A stretch of 64,000 nt of DNA from Thermohalobaculum sp039815685 (lineage in GTDB: Bacteria > Pseudomonadota > Alphaproteobacteria > Rhodobacterales > Rhodobacteraceae). The notes beneath the pieces are model-generated. The model saw nothing but the letters and a program-made list of their open reading frames with translations, ran no database searches and had not been told where the DNA came from. The DNA is taken from the NCBI GenBank assembly GCA_039815685.1, contig JBCBYV010000016.1, forward strand, positions 1 to 64,000, written 5' to 3'. Both the position numbers and the translations under genes were made by a program. This document shows, in pieces, positions 52,399 to 61,763 of this stretch (its first letter is position 1; every line of letters begins with the position of its first letter).

Positions 52399-53318
52399 CA
52401 GGCAGCGCCCACGTTCCGGGCGACGAGGTCGCGGTAGAGACCCTGGAGGCGCCTGGTGACCGGACCCGGGAGGGGGGTGACGAGCCGCCTGCCGTCGATC
52501 TCGGCCACGGGGGTCTGCGCACCGAAGGTGCCGGTCAGGAACGCCTCCTCCGCCCCGAAGGTCTCGACGAGGCTGAAGTTGCGCTCGTGCACGGGGATGC
52601 CGTCGGCGCGGCAAAGATCGATGGTCTTCGCCCGCGTGATCCCGTTCATGCAGTAGTCGCCGGTGGAGGTCCAAACCTCGCCCCGCCGCACGATGAAGAA
52701 GTTGCAGGAATTGGTTGTGTTCACGAAGCCATGGGGGTCGAGCATCAGGCCCTCATCCGCGCCCGCCTTCTCCGCCTGAACGGCCGCGAGCACGCAGTTG
52801 AGCTTGGAGTGGCTGTTGAGCTTGGGATCCTGGCTCATGGGCAGGCCGCGGATCTGGGGCACGGTGGCGAGGCGGATGCCGCGTTCCTGCAGCCGCGCGA
52901 CGGGGGCGGAGTGCTCGGCTATGATCACCGACGTGGGGCCCGATCGGGAGAGGGCCGGGTGCTGAAAGGGTCGGCTCTTGACGCCCCGGGTGACCATCAG
53001 GCGGGCATGGGCGTTCTCGGTCATCCCGTTGGCGGTGCGGACTTCCTCGAGGGCCGCGACTACGCCGGCCCGATCCCGGCCGATATCGAGATCGATGGCG
53101 CGGGCGGCCTCGAAGAGCCGGTCGAGGTGTTCGTCGAGAAAGGCCCAGCGGCCGTTGTAGAGGCGCAGCCCCTCCCACACCCCGTCGCCGAGCATGAAGC
53201 CGCTGTCGTAGACGGAAACCATAGCCTCCGCCCGCGGCTTCAGCGCGCCGTCGACCCAGATGAGGATGTGCTCGTTCCGTGCATCGACGGCGGCTTCATG
53301 GGTCGTCGCCTCCTCCAT
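52398..53318 (-). CDS. Class IV aminotransferase (branched-chain/D-amino acid type)
   Basis: The 306-residue PLP enzyme has the fold type IV features VYDSGFMLGDGVWEGLRLYN, the lysine in DPKLNSHSKLNCVLAAVQAE, LMLDPHGFVNTTNSCNFFIV, and TGTFGAQTPVAEIDGR. It transfers amino groups between amino acids and 2-oxo acids; ilvE-, dat- and pabC-like substrates cannot be separated here. The ATG at 53318 overlaps the tctA stop by one base, and its own stop overlaps the sulfotransferase-like gene by one base, so all are in one operon with the tricarboxylate-type transporter. Confidence 0.85.
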   Translation of the reverse strand: MEEATTHEAAVDARNEHILIWVDGALKPRAEAMVSVYDSGFMLGDGVWEGLRLYNGRWAFLDEHLDRLFEAARAIDLDIGRDRAGVVAALEEVRTANGMTENAHARLMVTRGVKSRPFQHPALSRSGPTSVIIAEHSAPVARLQERGIRLATVPQIRGLPMSQDPKLNSHSKLNCVLAAVQAEKAGADEGLMLDPHGFVNTTNSCNFFIVRRGEVWTSTGDYCMNGITRAKTIDLCRADGIPVHERNFSLVETFGAEEAFLTGTFGAQTPVAEIDGRRLVTPLPGPVTRRLQGLYRDLVARNVGAA

Positions 53319-54859
53319 CAGTCGGACGTCCCCGTATGCTCCTCGTGCATCCGGCGCATGCGCATCTTCAGCGCCTTGCCGACGAAGATGGGCAGGACGA
53401 AGCCAGCGATGGCGATGGCCCAAAGCCCGATGGAGAGGGGCGACGCAAAGAGCGTGGTCCAGTCCCCGTCCGAGATGGTCATGGCGCGGCGCAGGTTCGC
53501 CTCCATCAGATTGCCGAGGAGCACGCCAAGGATCACCGGCACGAGGGGGACGTCGAGCTTGCGGAGCGCCCAGCCGAGAACACCGAAGATCACCATGACG
53601 ATGAGATCGAAGCTGGAGCCCGAGATGCCGTAGATGCCGACGAAGGAGACCATGGCGACGATGGGCATGAGGAGCCGGGGCGGGACCAGCAGCACGCGCA
53701 CGAACATGCCCACCATGGGGATGTTCATCAGCAAGAGCATGATGTTGCCGATGAAGAGGGCCGCGATCAGACCCCAGACGACGTCCGGGTTCTGGGTGAA
53801 GAGGAGCGGTCCCGGCGTGATGTTGAGCGCCAGCAGCATCGCCAGCAGCACCGCCGTGGTGCCGGAGCCGGGGACGCCGAGGGCGAGCATCGGCACGAGG
53901 GCACCGCCGGCGGCCGCGTTGTTCCCGGCCTCGGGTGCCGCGACGCCGCGAGGGTCGCCCGTCCCGAAGGTACCCTCCCGGTCCACCATCTTCTTCTCCA
54001 TCGAATAGGCGAGGAAGGAGCCGAGGGAGGCGCCGGCGCCAGGCAGGACGCCCGCGATGAAGCCGAGGAACGAGGTGCGGAGCATCGTGGGCGTGGTGGA
54101 GGTGATGAGGCTCGCGGTGGGTACGATACGGCCCATCTGAACCTTCGCCTCCTGCCCCTCGTTCGCCGCCGTGCCGCGTTGTTCGAGGAAGACGAACACC
54201 TCCGACAGCGCGAAGAGCCCGACGATGGCGACGAGGAAATCGATGCCGTCGTAAAGGTGGACCTCGCCGAAGGAGAACCGGGGCACGCCCGTCTGCCCGT
54301 CGACGCCCACCATGGCGATGCCAAGGCCCAGCATCGCGGCGAAGGCGGCCTTGGCCTGGTTGCGCGAGGCGATGCCGCCGAGGGTGGCGAAGGCGAGGAC
54401 GAAGAGCGCGAAATACTCCGCCGGGCCGAAGAGGAGGGCGACCTTCACGAGCTGAGGCGCGAGGAAGACGAGCCCCCAGGTGGCGAGGAAGGCGCCGACG
54501 AAAGACGCGATGCCGGAGAGGGCCAGCGCCTCCCCCGCCCTGCCCTTCTGCGCCATCGGATAGCCGTCGAGGCAGGTCATCATCGCCGGCTCGTCGCCGG
54601 GGATGTTGAGGAGGATGGAGGAGATCCGGCCCCCGTACATCGCACCGTAATAGACGGAAGTGAGCAGGATCATCGCCTCCACGGGACCAAGGCCGAGCGT
54701 GAAGGCGAGCGGGATCAGGATCGCCACGCCGTTCGAGGGGCCGAGACCCGGCAGCGCGCCCATGACCGTGCCGAGAAAGCAGCCGAGGAGTGCGAGGAAA
54801 AGGTTCTGAAAGGTCAGCGCGACCGCGAAACCTTCGCCGAGGGACGAGAGCGCTTCCAT
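53318..54859 (-). CDS. tctA: Tripartite tricarboxylate transporter large permease TctA
   Basis: The 513-residue membrane protein has the TctA signature GTVMGALPGLGPSNGVAILI, SVYYGAMYGGRISSILLNIP with GDEPAMMTCLDGYPMAQKGR, and the later GVLPGAGASLGSFLAYSMEK repeat of the same motif. It is the ion-driven permease of a TTT system. The ATG at 54859 has GAGGAGG upstream. It is third in the tctCBA-aminotransferase-sulfotransferase operon, so the transported acid may be the substrate or product of the aminotransferase. Confidence 0.95.
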   Translation of the reverse strand: MEALSSLGEGFAVALTFQNLFLALLGCFLGTVMGALPGLGPSNGVAILIPLAFTLGLGPVEAMILLTSVYYGAMYGGRISSILLNIPGDEPAMMTCLDGYPMAQKGRAGEALALSGIASFVGAFLATWGLVFLAPQLVKVALLFGPAEYFALFVLAFATLGGIASRNQAKAAFAAMLGLGIAMVGVDGQTGVPRFSFGEVHLYDGIDFLVAIVGLFALSEVFVFLEQRGTAANEGQEAKVQMGRIVPTASLITSTTPTMLRTSFLGFIAGVLPGAGASLGSFLAYSMEKKMVDREGTFGTGDPRGVAAPEAGNNAAAGGALVPMLALGVPGSGTTAVLLAMLLALNITPGPLLFTQNPDVVWGLIAALFIGNIMLLLMNIPMVGMFVRVLLVPPRLLMPIVAMVSFVGIYGISGSSFDLIVMVIFGVLGWALRKLDVPLVPVILGVLLGNLMEANLRRAMTISDGDWTTLFASPLSIGLWAIAIAGFVLPIFVGKALKMRMRRMHEEHTGTSD

Positions 54860-54869
54860 GACGTCCTCC

Positions 54870-55301
54870 TCAGAAGCCGAGCGGGCCCTTGGCGAGGGAG
54901 AGGCCAAGGATCAGGTGGAAAACGACATAGATGCCGAGCGAAGTGGCGACGCCTGAGACGAGCGACCAGAGCGGTGCTGTGCCAAGCCGCCAAGTGAGGA
55001 AGGCCGACGCGATGGCGGTCGCGATCACGAAGCCAAGCTCCGGGAGCAGAACGGCATAGCCGAGCATCACCAAAACCGACGCACCGATCTCGAGCAAGCG
55101 CGGCAGCTCTGGCCAGTCCGGGTCCGGATCGGGGCGGAGGAGGACGACGAGGCTCGCCACCCCGATGAGCGTGCCGATGATGATCGGGAAGGTGCGCGGT
55201 CCCACAGGGTCGGTGATGAAGCTGAGCTCGATCTGGAAGGCGCCCCAGATGAAAAAGGCTGCCAGCAGGATGCCAAGGCCGCCGAAGATGCGATCGCTCA
55301 T
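54870..55301 (-). CDS. tctB: Tripartite tricarboxylate transporter small permease TctB
   Basis: The 143-residue protein has four hydrophobic segments (RIFGGLGILLAAFFIWGAFQ, TFPIIIGTLIGVASLVVLLR, IGASVLVMLGYAVLLPELGF, SLVSGVATSLGIYVVFHLIL) and the conserved DPVGPRTFPIIIG, as in TctB subunits. It lies between tctC and tctA in the usual order, 10 bases before tctA. Confidence 0.92.
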   Translation of the reverse strand: MSDRIFGGLGILLAAFFIWGAFQIELSFITDPVGPRTFPIIIGTLIGVASLVVLLRPDPDPDWPELPRLLEIGASVLVMLGYAVLLPELGFVIATAIASAFLTWRLGTAPLWSLVSGVATSLGIYVVFHLILGLSLAKGPLGF

Positions 55302-55390
55302 GGGTGATCTCCCGGGCTGGGAGGGCCTCTTGAGGGCCCTCCTCGTTGGTGCCGGGGGCGGTCGTCGTCCCCGGTGCGCTCAGGCTCGGC

Positions 55391-56380
55391 TCACTTGATG
55401 AGGCCGATCTCGCGGCTGAGCTCCGCGATGGAGTTAACGCTCGAGGCCACGAACTCCTCGAACTCCTCACCGCGGAGGTCGAGCGGGGCGAGGCCGTTCT
55501 GCGCCATGACTTCCTTCCATTCGGGGCTCTCATAGACCTTGCCTACGGCGTCGACCCAGAAGGCGTAGGCCTCGTCCGACATGCCGCGGGGGACGTAGAA
55601 GCCGCGCCAGTTGGCACCGATTACGTCGATCCCCTGCTCGACCGCGGTGGGGAAGGAGGAGAAGTCGCCCTCGAGCCGGTCGGGGGAGAGCACTGCGATG
55701 ACGCGAATATCGCCGCTATCGACAAACCCCTTCGCCTCGGACGCATCGCCCGTGAAGGCCTGGACGGAGCCTGCGAGGAGCTGGGTCACCGCCTCGCCGC
55801 CGCCGTCGAAGGCGACGTATTTGATCTGGCGGAGATCCTCGATCCCGGCCTTGTCGGCGGCCAGGAGGACCTTGAGGTGATCCCAGCCGCCCACGGCCGA
55901 GCCGCCGGCAATGGCGATGGAGCGCGGGTCGGCCTGTAGGCGCGCCATGAGGTCGGGCAGGTCGGCAATGTCGCTGTCCTTCGCGACGGCGATGATGCCG
56001 TAATCCGCGCCGACGGTGCCGACCCAGCGGACCTGATCCCGCGTGTTGCCGGGATAGGCGCCCTGGGCGAGGCGTGTGGCCGTAGCGGTGGAGGCGGCGA
56101 CGAAGAGATTGTCCTCGTCATTGCGCTTGTTGACGACCGCGGCATAGGCGACGCCGCCGCCACCACCCGCCATGTTCGTCACCTGCACGGTACCGGGGAC
56201 GAGGGCGAGATCCTGCATGACCTTGCCGACCTGGCGGCAGGTGAAGTCCCAGCCGCCGCCCGGATTGGCCGGCGCGATGCATTCCGTGGCCTCAGGCTCG
56301 AAGGCGGCGGCCGGCAGCGCGGCGAGCGCACCGAAGCCAAGGCCGAGCGCAAGGCCCGTCATCCCGAATATCTTTGTCAT
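55391..56380 (-). CDS. tctC: Tripartite tricarboxylate transporter substrate-binding protein TctC (Bug family)
   Basis: The 329-residue periplasmic protein has a signal peptide (to PAAAF, residue ~26), then CIAPANPGGGWDFTCRQVGK, VTNMAGGGGGVAYAAVVNK and DSDIADLPDLMARLQADP, as in Bug/TctC receptors. The cysteines at mature positions near 8 and 21 are shared by a subgroup. It captures a carboxylate for TctAB. GTGGAGG precedes the ATG at 56380. It opens the minus-strand operon and is divergent from the MttB homologue. Confidence 0.93.
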   Translation of the reverse strand: MTKIFGMTGLALGLGFGALAALPAAAFEPEATECIAPANPGGGWDFTCRQVGKVMQDLALVPGTVQVTNMAGGGGGVAYAAVVNKRNDEDNLFVAASTATATRLAQGAYPGNTRDQVRWVGTVGADYGIIAVAKDSDIADLPDLMARLQADPRSIAIAGGSAVGGWDHLKVLLAADKAGIEDLRQIKYVAFDGGGEAVTQLLAGSVQAFTGDASEAKGFVDSGDIRVIAVLSPDRLEGDFSSFPTAVEQGIDVIGANWRGFYVPRGMSDEAYAFWVDAVGKVYESPEWKEVMAQNGLAPLDLRGEEFEEFVASSVNSIAELSREIGLIK

Positions 56381-56652
56381 TGCTTGTTCCTCCACTGTCG
56401 ATGCGTCGGCCCGGACGGCCTTTGGTGCGTTCTGGGGCGTCCTGCGAGATCCTCCGGGCTCTGGCCTGAAAAGTCGGCTGCCTCCGAGAGATAACGCGCA
56501 ATCCGCGCTGCGGGCGAGCCCTTCAGTCGTCGGAATGCGTGAAATCTCGCTACAGTCGGCCGATCGTCCCGAGCGACCGCGTGGCGACAACGTTCTTGGC
56601 GCCGAACCGACGCGCATGTATACGAGATGTACACAAAGACTGGAGGCGAGCG

Positions 56653-58197
56653 ATGGAAGCGGTGGCAACGCGGCGGAACGGAAGGGACCAGCGGCGGGCG
56701 AAGCGCCAGGCGCCGGACCGCGCGATGCTGCCGGCGCTTGAGCGCGGGCTACCGCTGGTCGAGCCGATGAGCCCCGAACAGGTCGAACGAATCGATGCAG
56801 CCTCCATGGACATCCTGGAAGATGTGGGGGTCGTCTTCCGCGACGACGTGGCCATCGAGGACTGGCGCCGGGCGGGGGCGGATGTGCGGGGCGAGCGCGT
56901 GCATCTCGACCGGGGGCTCGTGCGGGAACTCGTTGCGACCGTACCTGCCGAGATCACGCTTCTGGCGCGCGACCCCGAGAAATCCGTGCCGCTCGGCGGT
57001 TCGCGCAGCATCTTCGTGCCGATGACGGGCGCACCCTATCTCCGCGACCTGGAGGACGTCCGACGCGCCCCGACGCTCGACGATCTCGCGATGTTCCACC
57101 AGCTTTCGCACATGTCGCCGGCGCTGCATTCGAGCGCGCATCACATCGTCGAGCCGATGGATCATCCGGTCAGCCACCGGCATCTTCGCATCACCTATTC
57201 CTCGATGAAGCACAGCGACAAGACATTCATGGGGATGACCACCTCCGGCAGGAACGCGGAGGATGTGCTGGACATGTGCGCGATCCTCTTCGGCGCCGAT
57301 GTCATGGAAGAGCACACGGTCACGGTGGGGAACTGCAACGGTAACTCGCCGCTCGTCTGGGACGAGACGATGCTCTCGGCCATGCGTGCCTTTTGCCGCC
57401 GGAACCAGCCGGTGCTGTGCTCGCCCTTCGTGCTGGGTGGCGCGAACACACCGGCCTCGACCGCCGCGACCGTGGCGCAGCTGAATGCCGAGGCGTTGTC
57501 GGCGCTGGCCTATACCCAGGTGATCCGGAAGGGCTGTCCCGCGATCTACGGCCATTACCTCAGCACCGTGTCGATGGCCTCCGGCGCGCCGATGGCAGGA
57601 ACGCCGGAGATCAGCCTGATGAACTTCGCCATCGGGCAGATGGCGCGGCATTACGGCGTGCCGTGGCGGACGTCGAACACGCTGGGTGGCGCGAAGACGC
57701 TGGATGCCCAGGCTGGGTATGAGAGTGCCACGACGCTGATGGCCGTGCTGATGGCGGGGGCGAATTACATCTGGCATTCGGCGGGCTGGAACGAGGGTGG
57801 GATGCACTGCTCCGTCGCGAAGTTCGTCGTGGATGCGGAGCAATGCGCCATGGGCCACCGCATGGCCTCGGGGCTGCAATGGGGTGACTTCGACCAGGCG
57901 CTCTCGGCCGTGCGCGATGTCGGGCCGGGCGGGCACTATCTCGGCCATCCGCATACGCTCGAGAAGTTCCAGAGCGCGTTCTTCATGCCGAAGCTCTTCG
58001 ACAACAACGCGATCGAGCAATGGCAGGCGGATGGGGCGCTCGACACGACCGCGCGGGCGCTGGGACGGGCGCGGGCGCTCCTGGAGGACTATGAGGAGCC
58101 GGCGCTGGACCCCGGGGTCGACGAGGCGCTGCGGGACTTCATCGCGCGGCGGGAACGCGAGATCCCGGCCGAGGATGCGCTGAACCAGGAATACTGA
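56653..58197 (+). CDS. Trimethylamine methyltransferase (MttB) family protein, non-pyrrolysine
   Basis: The 514-residue protein is an MttB-superfamily methyltransferase: LVEPMSPEQVERIDAASMDI, SRSIFVPMTGAPYLRDLEDV, MKHSDKTFMGMTTSGRNAED, GNCNGNSPLVWDETMLSAMR and WHSAGWNEGGMHCSVAKFVV. There is no in-frame TAG, so no pyrrolysine; such homologues demethylate quaternary amines such as glycine betaine or proline betaine onto a corrinoid protein. No corrinoid protein gene is in the window. GGAGGCGAG precedes the ATG at 56653. It is followed by convergent genes for an enolase-type enzyme, GMC oxidoreductase and an ABC importer. Confidence 0.9.
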   Translation: MEAVATRRNGRDQRRAKRQAPDRAMLPALERGLPLVEPMSPEQVERIDAASMDILEDVGVVFRDDVAIEDWRRAGADVRGERVHLDRGLVRELVATVPAEITLLARDPEKSVPLGGSRSIFVPMTGAPYLRDLEDVRRAPTLDDLAMFHQLSHMSPALHSSAHHIVEPMDHPVSHRHLRITYSSMKHSDKTFMGMTTSGRNAEDVLDMCAILFGADVMEEHTVTVGNCNGNSPLVWDETMLSAMRAFCRRNQPVLCSPFVLGGANTPASTAATVAQLNAEALSALAYTQVIRKGCPAIYGHYLSTVSMASGAPMAGTPEISLMNFAIGQMARHYGVPWRTSNTLGGAKTLDAQAGYESATTLMAVLMAGANYIWHSAGWNEGGMHCSVAKFVVDAEQCAMGHRMASGLQWGDFDQALSAVRDVGPGGHYLGHPHTLEKFQSAFFMPKLFDNNAIEQWQADGALDTTARALGRARALLEDYEEPALDPGVDEALRDFIARREREIPAEDALNQEY

Positions 58198-58209
58198 GGG
58201 CGCGCGGCG

Positions 58210-59307
58210 TCAGAGGCTAGAGGCGCGGTATTCCGCGCGGGCGAGCCATTCCGGGTGGATCTCGACGCCCCATCCCGGCGCGTCGGTCACACGGGCACAA
58301 CCGTCTTCGATGGCGTAGGGGCTCCCGACATAGAGGCCCTCCTGCCACGGGTAATAATCCGCGCCTTCGATGGAGAACTCCAGATAGCGCCCGGCATTCG
58401 GGATGGCGCGGAGGAGGTGCATCGTGAAGAGCGTGACGAGCGAGAGGTTGGCGCAGTGGGGGGTGACGGGCAGGCCCGCGGCCTCCGCCATCCGGCAGAC
58501 CCTGAGCGTACGGGCGATGCCGCCGAGATAGCAGATGTCGGGCTGTGGGACGTCGACCGCCCGCATCTCGATCATCCGGCGCCAGGTGGGCAGGTCGCAG
58601 TCCTGCTCCCCGCCCGAGACGTCGATGCTGAGCGCGTCGGTGACCTCCTTGGTCTGCTCGAGCTCCCAGTAGGGGCACGGCTCCTCGAAATGGCAGAAGC
58701 CGTGGTCCTCGAGCCTGCGGCCGACCTCGATGGCTTGGGCTGGCGCGTAGCAGGAGTTCGCGTCGATCAGCAGGTCGGCGTCCGGCAACGCTCGGCGCAT
58801 CGTCGGGATGATCTCCTCCGTGCGGCCGGGCCATTCGTCCTGGCCCCGGCCCACTTCGGCACCCGCCCGGACCTTGAAGGCGGTGAAGCCGTGCTCGCCG
58901 GCGAGGCGCTTCATCCGCTCCGCCTCCTCCGCCGGGGTGATGTCACGCTTCATCGAAGAAGCGTAGGCGCGGATGGGCCCCGCGCTGCCACCAATAAGTG
59001 CCGCCACCGGTTTGCCTGCGCGCTTGCCGCGGAGGTCCCAGAGGGCCGTGTCGAACCCCGCCATCGCGCGGCGGAGATAGGAGCCGGGGAACTTGTGCTC
59101 CCGCTCCGTCACGAGATCGAGGAGGTCGTCGAGATCGGTGGTGTCCTTGCCCAGAACCCAGGGCGCGACCTGACGGTGGAGGACCTGGGCCGTGATGTCC
59201 GAATGGTAGGTGCTGACCTGGCCCCAGCCCTGCTGGCCATCCTCGTCCGTCAGGCGCACGAACCCGACGAACTCGGTGCAGAAGCTCTCGATCTTCACGA
59301 TGCGCAT
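58210..59307 (-). CDS. Enolase superfamily (mandelate racemase/muconate lactonizing) enzyme
   Basis: The 365-residue protein has the capping domain and a barrel with KVRAG (a KxR base motif), metal ligands in LLIDANSCY, HFEEPCPYW and VSGGEQD, and QPDICYLGG with TPHCANLSL supplying an Asp-His pair. These fit the mandelate racemase subgroup, mostly acid-sugar dehydratases. It could serve the sugar-acid regulon as the missing dehydratase, or work on a betaine-type epimer with its neighbours. No operator of the 14-bp type was seen near it. It lies 21 bases beyond the GMC gene, in the same direction. Confidence 0.85.
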   Translation of the reverse strand: MRIVKIESFCTEFVGFVRLTDEDGQQGWGQVSTYHSDITAQVLHRQVAPWVLGKDTTDLDDLLDLVTEREHKFPGSYLRRAMAGFDTALWDLRGKRAGKPVAALIGGSAGPIRAYASSMKRDITPAEEAERMKRLAGEHGFTAFKVRAGAEVGRGQDEWPGRTEEIIPTMRRALPDADLLIDANSCYAPAQAIEVGRRLEDHGFCHFEEPCPYWELEQTKEVTDALSIDVSGGEQDCDLPTWRRMIEMRAVDVPQPDICYLGGIARTLRVCRMAEAAGLPVTPHCANLSLVTLFTMHLLRAIPNAGRYLEFSIEGADYYPWQEGLYVGSPYAIEDGCARVTDAPGWGVEIHPEWLARAEYRASSL

Positions 59308-59328
59308 GCGGGACCTCGCCTGGGGGCT

Positions 59329-60945
59329 TCAGCGGGCATCTTCGAGGATCATGTCCGCCGCCTTCTCGGCGAGCATGATCACGGGAGCATTGATGTTGCC
59401 GCTGGTGACATTCGGGAAGACCGAGGCATCGACGACGCGGAGGCCGTCGAGCCCGTGCAGGCGCAGCCGCGGGTCGACCACGGACCGTGCCGGGTCGGCC
59501 CCCATCCGGCAGGTGCCGCAGGGGTGGAACACCGTCCAGGCATGGTCGCGCACATAGGCGCGAAGCGCGTCGTCGTCTTCCGCCGCTGGCCCGGGCAGCA
59601 ACTCCTCCTCGAGGAGACCCGCGAGGGCAGGTGCGGCGGCGATGCGGCGGACGAGCCGGATACCTGCGACGCTGGCCCGCCAGTCTTCCTCGGTATCGAG
59701 GTAGTTGGGATGGATCGCCGGGGGGCCCTCGGGCCGCTCGGGCCGGATCGCGAGATGGCCGCGAGAAGTCGGCCTGCAGGGGTTGAAGCCGATCTGCAGG
59801 CCGGGAAAGGGATCGGGCCGCATGAGCGGGCGCTTGCCCGCGGGCGCGCGACTGTAGCTGAGCGGCGAGAAGTAGAGCTGGATATCGGGCGCGGTCTGAT
59901 CCGGCGTGCTGCGCGCGAAGCCGCCCGCATGGTTCAGGCTGAGACTGAGCGGCCCGGTGCGGCAAAGGATGTATTCTAGACCGACACGAAGACGCCCGAA
60001 CCACGGCCGCAGGGTCTGGTTCAGCGTCGGCACGCGTGCGCGATAGAGGTTGTCGAGCCCGAGATGGTCCTGCATGTGCCGGCCGACATGGGGCTGTTCG
60101 TGGCGGACGTCGATGCCCGCTCCTTGCAACACCTCGCCAGGGCCGATGCCGGAGAGCTGCAGGAGCTGCGGGCTGTTCACGGCGCCGGCTGCGAGGATCA
60201 CCTCGGCCCGGGCGTGGACCGCGCTCTCGATACCGTCCTTCTCGTAAGCCACACCGGTCGCGCGGCCGTCCGACAGCGCGACGCGGCGCACATGGGCGTG
60301 ACGGATGACGCGGAGGTTCCGGCGGCGCATCGCAGGGCGCAGATAGCAGCGCGCCGTGGAGGCGCGAGTGCCGTTTCGGATCGTCATCTGGTAGATCGAC
60401 GCCCCCTCCATATTCTCGCCATTATAGTCGGCGTTGAAGGGGATCTGTGCCTCGGCCGACGCATCGAGATAGGCTTGGCAGAGCGGATGGACCTCCGCCG
60501 ACGCATCGAAGACGGCCAGCGGGCCGCCCGCCCCGCGCCAGTCATCCGCGCCGCCGGCCCAATCCTCCATCCGGCGGAAATAGGGGGCGACATCGGCCCA
60601 GGACCAACCCGGCGCCTCTGCCGCCCAGTCGTCGAAATCGCGCGGGTGGCCGCGGACATAGACCATGGCGTTGATGGCGCTCGACCCGCCGATCACCTTG
60701 CCCCGCGGCCAGTAGCTCGTACGCCCGCCGAGGGTCTCGACAGGCTCCGTGCGATAGCGCCAGTTTATGGTGGGGTCGTTGTAGGCGATCCCGTAGCCGA
60801 TCGGCATGCGGATCCAAGGGTTGAGGTCCGACCCTCCCGCCTCGAGCACCAACACGCTATGGCGTCCACAGGCGCTTAGCCTATCGGCCAGCACGGCGCC
60901 GGCGGAACCCGCGCCGACGATGATGTAATCGTAGGTGGCGCTCAA
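59329..60945 (-). CDS. GMC-family FAD oxidoreductase (choline dehydrogenase-like)
   Basis: The 538-residue flavoprotein has the FAD loop YDYIIVGAGSAGAVLADRLS, GMC signature 1 in GKVIGGSSAINAMVYVRGHP, signature 2 in AAGAVNSPQLLQLSGIGP, the HPCGTCRMG segment, and the active-site SGNINAP near the end. It oxidises an alcohol, choline-like or otherwise. The best start is a TTG at 60945 that overlaps the permease stop (TTGA), since the family N-terminus begins there and no ATG or GTG fits. It is coupled to the ABC operon, so its substrate is probably imported by it. Confidence 0.88.
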   Translation of the reverse strand: MSATYDYIIVGAGSAGAVLADRLSACGRHSVLVLEAGGSDLNPWIRMPIGYGIAYNDPTINWRYRTEPVETLGGRTSYWPRGKVIGGSSAINAMVYVRGHPRDFDDWAAEAPGWSWADVAPYFRRMEDWAGGADDWRGAGGPLAVFDASAEVHPLCQAYLDASAEAQIPFNADYNGENMEGASIYQMTIRNGTRASTARCYLRPAMRRRNLRVIRHAHVRRVALSDGRATGVAYEKDGIESAVHARAEVILAAGAVNSPQLLQLSGIGPGEVLQGAGIDVRHEQPHVGRHMQDHLGLDNLYRARVPTLNQTLRPWFGRLRVGLEYILCRTGPLSLSLNHAGGFARSTPDQTAPDIQLYFSPLSYSRAPAGKRPLMRPDPFPGLQIGFNPCRPTSRGHLAIRPERPEGPPAIHPNYLDTEEDWRASVAGIRLVRRIAAAPALAGLLEEELLPGPAAEDDDALRAYVRDHAWTVFHPCGTCRMGADPARSVVDPRLRLHGLDGLRVVDASVFPNVTSGNINAPVIMLAEKAADMILEDAR

Positions 60946-61763
60946 CGGCTGGACGGGCTCCGGAAGAACTGGGCGAGAACCATCAGGCCCGTAGTGATCG
61001 CCACCATGACTGTCGAGATCGATGCGATGGTCGGGTCGATCTGGTCGCGGAGCGCGTTGAACATGTTGCGCGTGAGCGTCGCATTCTCCCCGCCCGAGAT
61101 GAACATCGCCACCACGACCTCGTCGAAGGAAGTGAGGAAGGCGAGGAGCGCGCCGGTGATCACCGAAAACCGGATCTGCGGCAGCGTTACGGTCAGGAAC
61201 GCGCGAGCGCGCGAGGCGCCGAGGGATCGCGCCGCCATCTCCTGGTTCATGTCGTAGCTCTTGAGGCCCGAGGCGGTCACGATCAGCACCAGCGGCAGGG
61301 CCAGCATGCTGTGCGCGAGGACGAGGCCGAGCATCGTGTAGAGGATCTGCAGCTTCACATAGACGTAGAAGGCGCCGATCGCGATCAGGATCAGCGGCAC
61401 CATCATCGGGGTGATGAGGAGGACGAAAACGAAGCGGCTCGCCTTCATCTCCGAGGCATGGAGCCCGTAGGCCGCAAGGACGCCGAGCGGCGTCGCGAGC
61501 GCCATCGTCAGGAAGGCCGCGGTGAGCGAGGTGGCGGTGGCCGACATCCATTCGGGTGAGCCGAAATAGTGGTCGTACCAGCGCGTGGACCAGGTCTCCG
61601 GCGGGAACTGCAGATACTGGCTGTCCGAGAAGCTCATCGGCACGACAATCAGGGTCGGCGCAACCAGCAGCACCATCATAATCCCGGCAAAGATATAGAG
61701 CCAGAGCCGCTGGCCATGGGTGATCTGCGTCTCGGAGGCGGGGCTGTCGAGCCAGACGCGCAT
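60942..61763 (-). CDS. ABC transporter permease (PotC type)
   Basis: The 273-residue protein has six membrane segments (for example IFAGIMMVLLVAPTLIVVPM) and the EAA-type loop ARSLGASRARAFLTVTLPQI. It is the second permease of a polyamine/quaternary-amine-type importer. The ATG at 61763 overlaps the PotB-type gene's stop by one base; its own stop overlaps the GMC start. Confidence 0.92.
   Translation of the reverse strand: MRVWLDSPASETQITHGQRLWLYIFAGIMMVLLVAPTLIVVPMSFSDSQYLQFPPETWSTRWYDHYFGSPEWMSATATSLTAAFLTMALATPLGVLAAYGLHASEMKASRFVFVLLITPMMVPLILIAIGAFYVYVKLQILYTMLGLVLAHSMLALPLVLIVTASGLKSYDMNQEMAARSLGASRARAFLTVTLPQIRFSVITGALLAFLTSFDEVVVAMFISGGENATLTRNMFNALRDQIDPTIASISTVMVAITTGLMVLAQFFRSPSSR

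Noticed and set aside
53279..54997. 572-codon open frame on the plus strand
   Set aside because: It is antisense to tctA and is made almost wholly of Glu, Asp, His and Arg, as expected from reversing membrane-protein codons.
56653..58197. Pyrrolysine-type MttB
   Set aside because: The frame has no internal TAG; it is a non-pyrrolysine homologue.
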